A stretch of DNA of 64,000 bases from QHXW01 sp963847515 (lineage in GTDB: Bacteria; Acidobacteriota; Terriglobia; Bryobacterales; Bryobacteraceae). The stretch's first letter is position 1. Every line of letters starts with the position of its first letter. Position numbers and translations under genes: made by a program. The stretch spans positions 558,001-622,000 of the forward strand of contig CAWKAA010000002.1 of NCBI GenBank assembly GCA_963847515.1. Direction: 5' to 3'. The notes under the pieces are model-generated. The model saw only the letters and a list, made by a program, of their open reading frames with translations, was not told the origin of the DNA and ran no database searches. Of the stretch, positions 36,550 through 45,459 are shown one piece after another.

Positions 36550-38994
36550 ATGATCGGCGAAACCATCTCCCACTACCGCATTCTCGATAAGCTTGGCGGC
36601 GGTGGCATGGGCGTTGTTTACAAGGCGGAGGACACAAAACTCGGCCGCCTCGTCGCGCTTAAATTCCTTCCCGAGGAGCTCGCCGCGGACCCACACGCCC
36701 TGGAGCGTTTCCAGCGCGAGGCGCGCGCTGCCTCGGCGCTGAATCATCCCAACATCTGCACGATTCACGAGATTGACGAGGCCGGCGGCCGCTATTTCAT
36801 CGTGATGGAGCTGCTGGAGGGCCGCACTCTCCGTGAGCTCATCGCCGGCAAACCCCTGGAAATCGAGACCCTCCTTCCTCTCGCCATCGAGATGGCCGAC
36901 GCGCTCGACGCTGCTCACGCGAAAGGAATCATTCACCGTGACATCAAACCGGCCAACATCTTTGTCACTTCGAGAGGGCACGCGAAAATTCTCGACTTCG
37001 GCCTGGCTAAGCTGGTGCACCCGGATTCCGCGCCCGAACTGGCCAGCGCAGCTCCCACCGTGGCCGACGATGCTTTTATTACCGGCCCCGGCGCAGCCCT
37101 CGGCACCATCGCCTACATGTCGCCCGAACAGGCTCGCGGCGAGCCGGTCGACGCGCGCACCGACTTGTTTTCGCTGGGTCTGGTCCTCTACGAGATGACC
37201 ACTGGGCGATGCGCATTCTCCGCCTCCACCGCGGCCGTCATCTTCGAAGCCATCTTGAACCGTGACCCCGCGCCCATCTCCCAGTCAAATCCCCGGACGC
37301 CGCCGGAACTCGAACGCATCGTGGGCAAGTTGCTGGTGAAAGATCGCAGTCTGCGTTACCAGACGGCTTCCGATCTCGCGGCTGACCTGAAGCGGCTGCA
37401 TCACGAATTGGTATCCGGCTCGGTCACGGGTCGCGTGCCTGCTGCCAAGCCGCGCCGCTCAAAGCGTTGGATTGAGGCGGCCGCGGCGGCCCTCGTCCTG
37501 GCGGCTGGCGGATTTTTTTGGTATCTGCATTCTCGCCCCGCTGTTGCGACTGTTGCACCCATGGCCGCGGTCCAAACCCTCGCCGTCCTGCCTTTTCGCG
37601 ATTTGAGTCCTCAGCCCGGCCGGGAAGAGTGGGGCATCGGCATGGCCGACGCCGTTATCAGCCGGCTGGTCTCGCTGCGGAATCTGGCGGTGCGCCCGAC
37701 CAGCTCGGTTCTGAAGTACGTCAAAACGCCAGCGGATCCAGGCCAGGTGGCCAGGGAACTCGATGTGAATTCGGTCCTGGAGGGTACTTACCAACGTATC
37801 GGACCAATGATCCGCATTTCTTTGCAACTCATTGGCCGCGATACTGGCGCCGCGCGCTGGGCCGGCCGCTACGATCTTCGCGCGGACGACATGCTGAAGT
37901 TCCAGGACGATCTGGCGCAAAAGGTCGTCGAGAATCTCAGCATTCAGGTTACTCCCGCTGAGCATCAGGCAATGTCGGGCCCGATGACGCAGTCGCCCGA
38001 GGCCTACAACCTGTACCTGCAGGCCCGTTTCTACGCCAACGAATATAAAATGCGCTCGACTCTCGACAGCATTCGTCAGGGCCGGAGACTGCTCCAGCAG
38101 GCTATCGCGCTCGACCCCGGCTTTGCCGAGGCGCATGCTTCGCTCTCCACGTCATATGGGATGGAGGCCGCTAATTTTCCCGAAAACTCGAAAGAGAACC
38201 TGGCCCGATCAGAAGAGGAGGCGCGCGAGGCTGTTCGCCTGAACCCCAGCCTCGGCGAAGGTCATACGGCCTTGGCCGCGGCCTATGCCGAAAGAGGCCG
38301 CCTTGAAGAAGCCATCCGTAGCGGCCGGCAAGGCGTGGCCTTGGCCCCCAACTCCGATTACGCCTATGACATGCTTGGCTACGCGTACCACTACGCCGGG
38401 TTGGTTGAACTCGCCGAGCAGGCCTACAGCCACAGCGTCCAGCTGAACCCAACCACGCCGCGGATTCACTGGATGCACGGCCGCATGTTGCTTTACGTAG
38501 GGCGGACGCACGACGCCGTACTCGAAATGCGCCAGACCATCGCCGGCAGCCCGAACCAATACAGAGCAGCGACTTTTCTGGGTGAATTTCTCTACTACGA
38601 GGGCAAGCTTGACGAAGCCGGCCAGTTTTTGGCACGTGGCGTCGAACTGCGCGGCGCCAGCAGCGATGTCGCGCCGGTGATCATGGCGGCGTTCCTTTAT
38701 GCCTCCCGCGGCGAGCGCGCCAAAATCGACCCGACCCTGTTTGAGATGCGCCCGCCCCTAGTCATCGACGGCGATTTCGCTTATTGGCTCGGCGGTATGT
38801 ACGCATTGCTTGGTGATAAAGGAACCGCGCTCACATGGCTCCGCCGCACCGACGAACTGAGCAACCACAACTACCCCTGGTTCCAACGCGACAAAAACTG
38901 GAACAACCTCCACTCCGACCCCGAGTACCAGCGCATCATGGCGAACATAAAAGGTCACTGGGAAAAGTACCGCGCTGAATTTGGCAGCGGGTAG
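36550..38994 (+). CDS. Membrane Ser/Thr protein kinase with TPR sensor part
   Basis: 814 residues. The Hanks-type kinase covers 9-285: glycine loop LGGGGMGVVYKAED, Lys38 in VALKFL, catalytic HRDIKPANI at 129-137, DFG at 149-151 and the activation end GTIAYMSPEQARGEP. One membrane helix lies at about 304-326 (ALVLAAGGFFWYL). Outside it comes a TolB/FlgO-like region (LAVLPFRDLSPQPGREEWGI) to about 480 and then TPRs to the end (AEAHASLSTSYGMEA, AALAAAYAERGRLEEAIRSG). This build is frequent in Acidobacteriota. The external part presumably senses a ligand or partner; targets are unknown. The gene stands alone, converging on a YndJ-like gene 20 bases away. Confidence 0.92.
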   Translation: MIGETISHYRILDKLGGGGMGVVYKAEDTKLGRLVALKFLPEELAADPHALERFQREARAASALNHPNICTIHEIDEAGGRYFIVMELLEGRTLRELIAGKPLEIETLLPLAIEMADALDAAHAKGIIHRDIKPANIFVTSRGHAKILDFGLAKLVHPDSAPELASAAPTVADDAFITGPGAALGTIAYMSPEQARGEPVDARTDLFSLGLVLYEMTTGRCAFSASTAAVIFEAILNRDPAPISQSNPRTPPELERIVGKLLVKDRSLRYQTASDLAADLKRLHHELVSGSVTGRVPAAKPRRSKRWIEAAAAALVLAAGGFFWYLHSRPAVATVAPMAAVQTLAVLPFRDLSPQPGREEWGIGMADAVISRLVSLRNLAVRPTSSVLKYVKTPADPGQVARELDVNSVLEGTYQRIGPMIRISLQLIGRDTGAARWAGRYDLRADDMLKFQDDLAQKVVENLSIQVTPAEHQAMSGPMTQSPEAYNLYLQARFYANEYKMRSTLDSIRQGRRLLQQAIALDPGFAEAHASLSTSYGMEAANFPENSKENLARSEEEAREAVRLNPSLGEGHTALAAAYAERGRLEEAIRSGRQGVALAPNSDYAYDMLGYAYHYAGLVELAEQAYSHSVQLNPTTPRIHWMHGRMLLYVGRTHDAVLEMRQTIAGSPNQYRAATFLGEFLYYEGKLDEAGQFLARGVELRGASSDVAPVIMAAFLYASRGERAKIDPTLFEMRPPLVIDGDFAYWLGGMYALLGDKGTALTWLRRTDELSNHNYPWFQRDKNWNNLHSDPEYQRIMANIKGHWEKYRAEFGSG

Positions 38995-39013
38995 GCCCCT
39001 CTTCCAGCGCGCG

Positions 39014-39922
39014 TCAGCTTCTAATCACCTCACCCTGCCCCACCAAATTCCATCCCACCAGTCCGCACAGACTGAACCCGAGCGCATTGATCACACCGTG
39101 CACTGCTGCCATCTCAGGAATATCCAGCCAGTCCCGGCCATTGTATTTCCCCAGCGCATAAATCACCGCGAAAACCATGGCTGCCACCAGCGAGGCAACG
39201 GAAACCGCCAGCATCACTTGAGCCGTACGATTCACCACCTGCGGCAGAACGACGAATGCCGTGATCCCCGCGGCCGACACCAGGCTCAACGTCAGTAGCA
39301 GTGCCGCCGCGCATTCCAGGCTCGCCGAAAAAGTAATGCCCAGCGCCAGGGTCGGAATGCCGGCGATCGCGCCCCAGGCCGCCGCACGATACAGCATCCC
39401 CTCGGAGAACTTGCCGATCATTCCAAGCATCGTGAGCGCCGCGAATCCGGCGTAGTGAAAGTGGACCGCTGTCAGCAGCACGATATCATCGCTGAATCCG
39501 AGCGGATTCACCCCCAGCCGCGAGATCACAAGCCACAGGCAGCCGATGGGCCAGTAAACGAGCGCAACGTGCAGGCACATTTCGTCCATGCGCCGCACTC
39601 CGCTCCGCCAGAGACGGAGCAGACCGATCACGCCGCCTGCCCCGCCCAGCAACAGCCACGGCACAACCAGAAGCGCGGCCGCGATTCCCGTGCGGCTCAG
39701 GAAGGAAATAACCACCAGCGCCGCAAAAACCTGCGCCACCCGGACGGCTTGCGGAAGAAGCTGCAAACGCATCCCCAACGGCACGATCGCTAGAGGAGCC
39801 AGCAGAAATAGCCGGTCGATCAACCCCGGCGCGCGAGCGGCGAAAGCAACTGGCAGCCAAAGCGCCAGCCAGACTATGAATCCGATCCCGGTGCTCACGC
39901 GTGTGGGATCTGCCGACCGCAT
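39014..39922 (-). CDS. YndJ-like integral membrane protein
   Basis: 302 residues with about nine to ten membrane helices, among them FIVWLALWLPVAFAARAPG, LLAPLAIVPLGMRLQLLPQ, VVISFLSRTGIAAALLVVPW and MLAVSVASLVAAMVFAVIYA. The YndJ family signatures I can see are the AVHFHYAGFAALTMLGM block and the C-terminal EMAAVHGVINALGFSLCGLV, both with conserved His. Members occur in bacilli and acidobacteria and their function is unknown. Start MRSADPTRVSTGIGF at ATG 39922 seems natural. It is convergent with the kinase gene. Confidence 0.75.
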   Translation of the reverse strand: MRSADPTRVSTGIGFIVWLALWLPVAFAARAPGLIDRLFLLAPLAIVPLGMRLQLLPQAVRVAQVFAALVVISFLSRTGIAAALLVVPWLLLGGAGGVIGLLRLWRSGVRRMDEMCLHVALVYWPIGCLWLVISRLGVNPLGFSDDIVLLTAVHFHYAGFAALTMLGMIGKFSEGMLYRAAAWGAIAGIPTLALGITFSASLECAAALLLTLSLVSAAGITAFVVLPQVVNRTAQVMLAVSVASLVAAMVFAVIYALGKYNGRDWLDIPEMAAVHGVINALGFSLCGLVGWNLVGQGEVIRS

Positions 39923-39967
39923 GAAGTCTTATAATCTTACTGTCATTCTGTCCTAGCTGTTCCGAAA

Positions 39968-39993
39968 CTGAGCCGTGACCGGCAGGGAGCGGT
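39968..39993 (-). repeat. REP-like repeat, single arm
   Basis: CTGAGCCGTGACCGGCAGGG followed by AGCGGT is the same motif as the right arm at 51672-51696. Both are followed by TGCGAC and CCACTAG, so the shared unit extends past the palindrome, although the 51-kb copy has 14 extra bases in between. Confidence 0.5.
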
Positions 39994-40011
39994 TGCGACA
40001 ACCCACTAGGC

Positions 40012-40110
40012 GATGCCGCACAACTCCTCAATGCCAATCTGCCTGGCGCGCAATTTCAAGCAGACCAGACGCGAGCCACAGGTGATCTTGCCGTTGTGAT
40101 TCGTTATTGA
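40012..40110 (+). pseudogene. Orphan 3' coding fragment
   Basis: In one frame this reads DAAQLLNANLPGAQFQADQT then RATGDLAVVIRY and a stop at 40108-40110. The composition is protein-like, but there is no start and the frame runs straight into the REP-like copy on its left. It may be the tail of a lost gene left after a rearrangement. Confidence 0.3.
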
Positions 40111-40119
40111 GGATGCACC

Positions 40120-40960
<841 letters not shown>

Positions 40961-41043
40961 AATCCCTGCATCCTATCAAGGCAAGTGGCCGTATGTCTTG
41001 ACACGCGTTTCTATAATCGGGGTAGAAGTACCCCGCTCTCCAC

Positions 41044-41963
41044 ATGCTCAAGTCCCTCGACATTCTGATCGGATTCTCAGCCATCATGCTGCTGGTCAGC
41101 ACGGCGGTAACGCTGCTGACCCAGGTGATCACGGGCGCGTTCGGTTGGCGTGGCAGGCAATTTGTTGCGCGGCGTGATCACGATCCTGAATCAGATCGAT
41201 CCCAAGATCACTCCGTTCTGCCTGCGGCAGATTGCCGTGGCGGTGCTCCGCCATCCGCTGATTGCGCGTGCTGAGGGAAGACTCGGCACCGTGATACAGC
41301 GCGAGGAGTTGACGCGCATTCTGCTGGAACTGGCCGCCGGCAAGGAACCCGGGGGCAAGTTGCTGGACGAATACGCGCGCGCTACGTTGAAGCGGGCCCT
41401 TGAAACAAACGGCATCGCAAATCCCGCTGAGGTCCTCGACAACATCCATCTGCTGGCGATTGAAGCTGGAGGCGCTGCGTCCCGACTTGCCGTCTCGCAG
41501 TGCGCCACACCATCGCCGTAGTCACCGAAGCGCCGAGCCAGTTCGCCGCGCGCCTGCACACTTCCTTCGACGAAACCATGGATCGCGTAACGCAGCGCTT
41601 CGCACGGCACGCCAGGCTGGTGGCAGGCGCGATCGCGATTGCGGTGGCCGCGGGTTTGCAACTCGATGCCTTCGAGCTTTTGCGGCGGCTGGCGGCGGAC
41701 GGCGCGACCGCTTATCGATCGTGCCGCAAACCTGGACCTGGTCCAGGCTTCCGGGAATCACGCTCTCGGCGATGCTGCTCAGCCTGGGAGCGCCATTCTG
41801 GTATAACGCGCTGAAGGATCTGGTGGGCTTGCGCCCGATTCTCGCGCGGAAAGAGCAGGCGCATCGCGAACAGCGGCAGTCCTCGCGCGACACCGCTGTC
41901 CCGCCTGCTCCCTCACCCGCGGATGAGAAGGGCGACCTCTCCCTGACCCGCGCGGCGGGCTGA
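41044..41963 (+). pseudogene. Membrane protein of unknown family, several frameshifts
   Basis: One protein of about 306 residues is spread over three frames. It starts with a membrane helix (MLKSLDILIGFSAIMLLVST, VTLLTQVITGAFGWRGR), goes on with LLRGVITILNQIDPKITPFC, LEALRPDLPSRS, QFAARLHTSFDETMDRVTQR and a helix AGAIAIAVAAGLQLDAFELL, and ends with SRLPGITLSAMLLSLGAPFW then YNALKDLVGLRPILARKEQ. Frame breaks are near 41155, 41465, 41505 and 41705. The family appears in other Acidobacteriota without known function. A perfect TATAAT at 41012-41017 may be its -10. The next gene, an amidase, starts 5 bases after its stop, so the two may be one operon. Confidence 0.6.
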
Positions 41964-41967
41964 TTCC

Positions 41968-42465
41968 ATGCAGAGCGACTGGATCGGCGCCGCCGCCGAA
42001 AATTTCCGCAAAGGACGCCACGGGTTCGAGCCCAAGGCCATCGTCATTCACATCATCGTCGGCTCGCTCAAAAGCGCGGGCCTGACGTTTAATGATCCCC
42101 GCGCCTCCGTTTCGGCGCATTATGGCATCGGCAAATCGGGGAGCGTGCATCAGTTCGTACAGGAAACCGATACCGCATTTCATGCGGGCATTGTGGTGAG
42201 GCCCACCTGGAAGCTCATCGACCCGACCGCCAATCCCAACTTCTACACCATCGGCATCGAGCATGAAGGCCAGCCGCAGGACCTATGGCCTGACGAGCAG
42301 TACCTTGCCAGCGCGGCTCTCGTTCGCGAGATCGCCGGCCGATGGAAAATCCCGCTCGACCGCGACCACATCATCATGCACCGCGAAATACGGGCATCAA
42401 AGACGTGTCCGGGTTCTGCCGACATCGACCGGATCATCCGTGAAGCTGCGGTCCCGGTTACTTAG
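41968..42465 (+). CDS. N-acetylmuramoyl-L-alanine amidase-like protein (Amidase_2/PGRP fold)
   Basis: 165 residues without a signal peptide. Zinc ligands expected for the AmpD/T7-lysozyme fold are present: His in AIVIHIIVGS (residue 28), His in IIMHREIRASKTCPG and the Cys of TCPG. Other family marks are SAHYGIGKSGSVHQFVQETD, TAFHAGIVV and FYTIGIEHEGQPQD with the Glu. The enzyme cuts the amide between N-acetylmuramic acid and L-Ala. With no export signal it could act in recycling, in cell lysis, or need another export route. It directly follows a broken membrane-protein gene and its 3' end overlaps the convergent FecR/DUF6600 gene by 8 bases. Confidence 0.85.
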   Translation: MQSDWIGAAAENFRKGRHGFEPKAIVIHIIVGSLKSAGLTFNDPRASVSAHYGIGKSGSVHQFVQETDTAFHAGIVVRPTWKLIDPTANPNFYTIGIEHEGQPQDLWPDEQYLASAALVREIAGRWKIPLDRDHIIMHREIRASKTCPGSADIDRIIREAAVPVT

Positions 42466-44200
42466 ACTTTTCCTTTTCCTTCTCAGAACGCGGTTTCTCC
42501 GCTTGCCTAGCGGGCGGACGATCCGGCCCATGCTGATGCGGCGGTGGTGCGCTTTCGGTGCGAGCCTGGGGTGGCGGAGGCCTGTACGTCGATTCAGGTC
42601 TCACAGAGCGGTTGGCCGGCTCAGATTGAGTCGGCGGCCGGTACGTCGGTTGAGACTGCGTCACTGGCGGACGGTATGTTGGTTCAGACTGCACGGCAGG
42701 AGGCCGGTTAGCTGGTTGGGTCTGAGCGGCCGGAGGCCGATAGGTCTGTTGCGGCTGGCCTGGGCGATTCTGCTGAGCAGGCTGGTACACCGTGGAAGGC
42801 CGGTTAGCCGGCATCGCGGCAGGCCGCGCTAAAGAAGCAGTCGAAGCGGGCGGCGGAGTTTTGGTAACCACCGGCGTCCTGACGACGCTCTGCGGTGGCC
42901 GGGCCACGGTGGCACTGGCTACCGGGCGTGCCGCAACCGCTTCCTGCCGCGTGACTGGAATCTGGCGAGTGGAAACCTGCGCCGAAGCTACGGCGCTCGC
43001 GGGAACTTGCACGGCAACCCGTGCGACCGGACGTGATGCTGCGAAGTCAGTGCGTGACACTGCCGTTACGGCGCCAGGCACACGCTGATTCACGTAGGTA
43101 ACGTTCGTGACATTGGTAATGTTGGTGACATTCGTGACGTTAGTCACGTTGACTCGCGTCACGTAAGTGTTGCTGACGCGATACGAGGGAATATAAGCTT
43201 CACGCGGGCCCAGCGGGAACCAACCCACACCGGCGCCAATCCCGATCCCTACTCCAAAGTGCTCGCCACCGACCCAGGCAACGAGAGCCGGCGCGTAGAC
43301 CGGACGAACCGCCACAGCGCCGGGAAGCCAGACCCAGGCGCCTCCATAAAACGCCCAGCGGCCGTAGTGGAAAGGCGCAAACCCCCAGGGAGCCTCATCC
43401 ACCCAGGTCCAGCCCCATGGCTCTACCCATACCCAACGGCCGTTGTGATAGGGCGCCCATCCCGCAGCTACGCGGGGGACCCAGCACGGACCATAACCCG
43501 GGTAGTCACGCCAGGTGCCGTAGTCATCCAGATCCTGATAACCAATCATTTCCCGGGATACGTAACGCGGTGCCGGGCGGCGGTCTTCGCGGTCGTCGCG
43601 GCTCTGCCACCAAAGATCGAAGTCGTCTGACGGCCCAGCCGAGGCTACCTCGGTATTGGGTTGGTCGGCGCCGGTGATGTAAGCGGACTGGCGCGCATGC
43701 ACCGGAAACGCGGCGCCGGCCGTCACTTCAGCTTCCCCTCCTCGAACGGTCACGGTGGTGAGCTGGCGCTCGGGATCGGCATCAATGCGGTAGCGGCCTG
43801 GACGCAACAGCGTGACCGCGCCGTTCGGCGTATCCACCTCGTAGCTTTCGTTCTCATCCATGTAGCGGACCGAGATATTGATGGTGCCATCCGAGAGACG
43901 CAACTGCGTCATGCGGTCATCCAGATTCAGAAACGCGATGGCAGTGTGCGCATCCATGCGGATCGCCGTGGAGCCGATGTGCAACTCGGCATGCGAGCGG
44001 TCGTCAGCCCACAGGTGATCCCCCACGGTTAACGGGTAGTTAGGAGTGGCGGCCGCCCAATCGTCATGGCCCGCCGACTGAAAAGAAACCGACCCTTCCA
44101 GAAAATTCAACCGTGCCACGCGCGAGGGTGGATCGTCCTGCGCCCACATAGTAGCCGCCCCGGCAGCCATCAACCCCGCCAACCAGAATTTCCGCATCAA
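42458..44200 (-). CDS. Exported FecR-domain/DUF6600 protein with repetitive tail
   Basis: 580 residues. A signal peptide (FWLAGLMAAGAATMWAQ) is followed by a FecR-like domain at about 30-165 (LNFLEGSVSFQSAG, TAIRMDAHTAIAFLNLDD, DTPNGAVTLLRPGRYRID). Then a Trp/Tyr/Gly-rich DUF6600 region spans about 200-330 (DDYGTWRDYPGYGPCWVPRV, AAGWAPYHNGRWVWVEPWGW). A run of V-T-N triplets follows (VNVTNVTNVTNITNVTNVTY at about residues 351-370), and a Pro/Gln-rich tail has repeats of TYRPP and ends in Lys/Glu. This is a common acidobacterial and proteobacterial build with no known role; the tail may bind wall or nucleic acid. AGGAGG is found before ATG 44200. Confidence 0.85.
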   Translation of the reverse strand: MMRKFWLAGLMAAGAATMWAQDDPPSRVARLNFLEGSVSFQSAGHDDWAAATPNYPLTVGDHLWADDRSHAELHIGSTAIRMDAHTAIAFLNLDDRMTQLRLSDGTINISVRYMDENESYEVDTPNGAVTLLRPGRYRIDADPERQLTTVTVRGGEAEVTAGAAFPVHARQSAYITGADQPNTEVASAGPSDDFDLWWQSRDDREDRRPAPRYVSREMIGYQDLDDYGTWRDYPGYGPCWVPRVAAGWAPYHNGRWVWVEPWGWTWVDEAPWGFAPFHYGRWAFYGGAWVWLPGAVAVRPVYAPALVAWVGGEHFGVGIGIGAGVGWFPLGPREAYIPSYRVSNTYVTRVNVTNVTNVTNITNVTNVTYVNQRVPGAVTAVSRTDFAASRPVARVAVQVPASAVASAQVSTRQIPVTRQEAVAARPVASATVARPPQSVVRTPVVTKTPPPASTASLARPAAMPANRPSTVYQPAQQNRPGQPQQTYRPPAAQTQPANRPPAVQSEPTYRPPVTQSQPTYRPPTQSEPANRSVRPESTYRPPPPQARTESAPPPHQHGPDRPPARQAEKPRSEKEKEKSK

Positions 44201-44253
44201 GATCCTCCTGTGTATCTAACGCCATGATGCAGCAAGTGGTTGCAACTTACAAT

Positions 44254-44300
44254 ATTAAGAATCGTTAGTGGGGACCATTAAAAATCGTTATTGGGACGGT
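44254..44300 (+). repeat. Imperfect tandem repeat around ATTAAGAATCGTTAGTG
   Basis: ATTAAGAATCGTTAGTGGGG at 44254-44273 is followed by the similar ATTAAAAATCGTTATTGGGA at 44278-44297. The first 17 bases recur exactly at 44905-44921 in the same orientation, so the repeats bracket the HigA/HigB remnant. Confidence 0.6.
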
Positions 44301-44344
44301 CTGAAGGGAGGTCAATCCCCGGCGCTCTCATTCCGCGAGTAAAA

Positions 44345-44638
44345 CTACGCGGCGCGGTAGCGTTGGATGTGAATCCGGCCACTATGCTTTTCGGCGCGAG
44401 CAAGATCGTAAGCCGCCTGCATCCGCAATAGGGTTCCCGCGTTGAGGCCAAATGCTTTCCGCAGGCGGATTGCCATCTCGGCCGACAAATCGGCTTTGCT
44501 GTTCAGCAAGTTCGAGAGAGCCACCCTGGAAACGCCCAGGACGCCAGCCGCAGTGGTGACCGACAAACCGAGCGGCTCGAGCACCTCCCTGCGGATGAAA
44601 TCTCCGGGATGGGCTGGCCTCATGCGTACGCGAATCAT
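44345..44638 (-). CDS. higA: HigA-like antitoxin (XRE helix-turn-helix)
   Basis: 97 residues from ATG 44638, which has GAGGAG 10-15 bases upstream. It matches the HigA/VapI family: RPAHPGDFIRREVLEPLGLS, the helix-turn-helix TTAAGVLGVSRVALSNLLNS, and KADLSAEMAIRLRKAFGLNA. HigA binds its own promoter and neutralises the HigB ribonuclease. In HigBA systems the toxin gene comes first, as here, but the toxin is internally deleted. The antitoxin itself looks intact and could still act as a repressor. A candidate operator is CTAACG-CG-ATT-AAG-AATCGTTAG at about 44896-44920, just upstream of the toxin remnant. Confidence 0.85.
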   Translation of the reverse strand: MIRVRMRPAHPGDFIRREVLEPLGLSVTTAAGVLGVSRVALSNLLNSKADLSAEMAIRLRKAFGLNAGTLLRMQAAYDLARAEKHSGRIHIQRYRAA

Positions 44639-44651
44639 GTTTCTCTTCTCC

Positions 44652-44852
44652 TCAGTGGTAGTCCACGTAGTCCAGATCGATGATTTCATGCCGCGTCTGG
44701 TCGATCCTAAAAGTGATTCGCCAGTTGCGGGTGACAGTCAAGCTCCACGTCCCGCGGCGATCGTCACGTTCGATGAAGCGCCGCAATCCCTGGTGGACCG
44801 CGTTGCGAATCTTCAAAGGAAATCGTGCCAGAACGAAAGTGGGGATGTCAAG
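44652..44852 (-). pseudogene. HigB toxin remnant with internal deletion
   Basis: The open frame encodes FPLKIRNAVHQGLRRFIERD, DRRG, and then directly TWSLTVTRNWRITFRIDQ, HEIIDLDYVDYH and a stop 13 bases before the antitoxin start. In full-length HigB proteins about 40-45 residues stand between the HKGLRRF-like opening and the WSL(T/S)V-NWR(I/L)TF core. Here these are gone. Since full-length proteins often have a similar D-R-x-G motif on both sides, deletion by recombination is plausible. No usual start codon is present in frame. The core NWRITFR residues needed for RNase activity are there, but the fold cannot be complete. Confidence 0.7.
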
Positions 44853-44895
44853 TTACGCTTTACAGCGCTTGCAGGCTTGCAAAATCAAAGCCAAC

Positions 44896-44921
44896 GCTAA
44901 CGCGATTAAGAATCGTTAGTG
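44896..44921. promoter_or_regulatory. Inverted repeat upstream of higBA, candidate operator
   Basis: CTAACGCGATT and AATCGTTAG flank AAG, forming an inverted repeat with a two-base insertion in one arm. It includes the 17-base repeat copy 44905-44921 and sits where a HigA operator is expected. Confidence 0.4.
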
Positions 44922-44928
44922 CATCACC

Positions 44929-45459
44929 CTAATAGAAGAGATACTTGCGCCACTGCTCGTCGCTTTTGCCGAGCAGGCGCATCAGGTGGCGGCTGGTGTG
45001 GAGGCTAAATGGCCTGGGCGCGCGGGTGAGCTTCATGCCCGCTTCTTCCGGAGTGCGATTCCCTTTGCGGTTGTTGCATGGGTGGCAGCAGGCCACCAGG
45101 TTCTCCCATGCGGATTCGCCGGCGCGCGAGCGCGGAACCACGTGGTCAAGCGTCAACTCGCCCGACGGCATGGTGCGCAGACAGTACTGGCAGGTATACC
45201 GGTCGCGCATCAGGATGTTCTTGCGCGACAGTGCCCGCGTTTGGTGCGGAATGCGGCGGTATTCGAGCAAACGGATGACAGAAGGCAAGCGGACGCTGTG
45301 CCGCGCCGAATGAACCGCGTGGGCGGACTCCTCCTCAGCCGACGCCACGCCCTTCAGCACCAGCACCAGGGCGCGCCTCGCCGCACAAATGTTGATCGGC
45401 TCATAACTCGCGTTCAAAACCAGCACCGGCTTTTGCAGTCTGCCCAAACCTGGCATCAA
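44929..45459 (-). CDS. HNH endonuclease-domain protein
   Basis: 176 residues. The N-terminal part (KPVLVLNASYEPINICAARR, ALVLVLKGVA) and the HNH core (RDRYTCQYCLRTMPSGELTL, DHVVPRSRAGESAWENLVAC, CHPCNNRKGNRTPEEAGM) are typical of a widespread stand-alone HNH family. Four Cys in two CxxC pairs bind structural zinc, and the catalytic motif is LDHVVP with N and H following in ENLVACC and NNRKGNR. These proteins are conserved in many phyla and their natural target is not known. The start ATG overlaps the stop of comF by four bases, so both are expressed together. Confidence 0.9.
   Translation of the reverse strand: MMPGLGRLQKPVLVLNASYEPINICAARRALVLVLKGVASAEEESAHAVHSARHSVRLPSVIRLLEYRRIPHQTRALSRKNILMRDRYTCQYCLRTMPSGELTLDHVVPRSRAGESAWENLVACCHPCNNRKGNRTPEEAGMKLTRAPRPFSLHTSRHLMRLLGKSDEQWRKYLFY

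Noticed and set aside
40998..41017. TTGACA followed by TATAAT before the broken membrane-protein gene
   Set aside because: Only 8 bases separate the boxes, so they cannot form one sigma70 promoter; the TATAAT alone may still be used.
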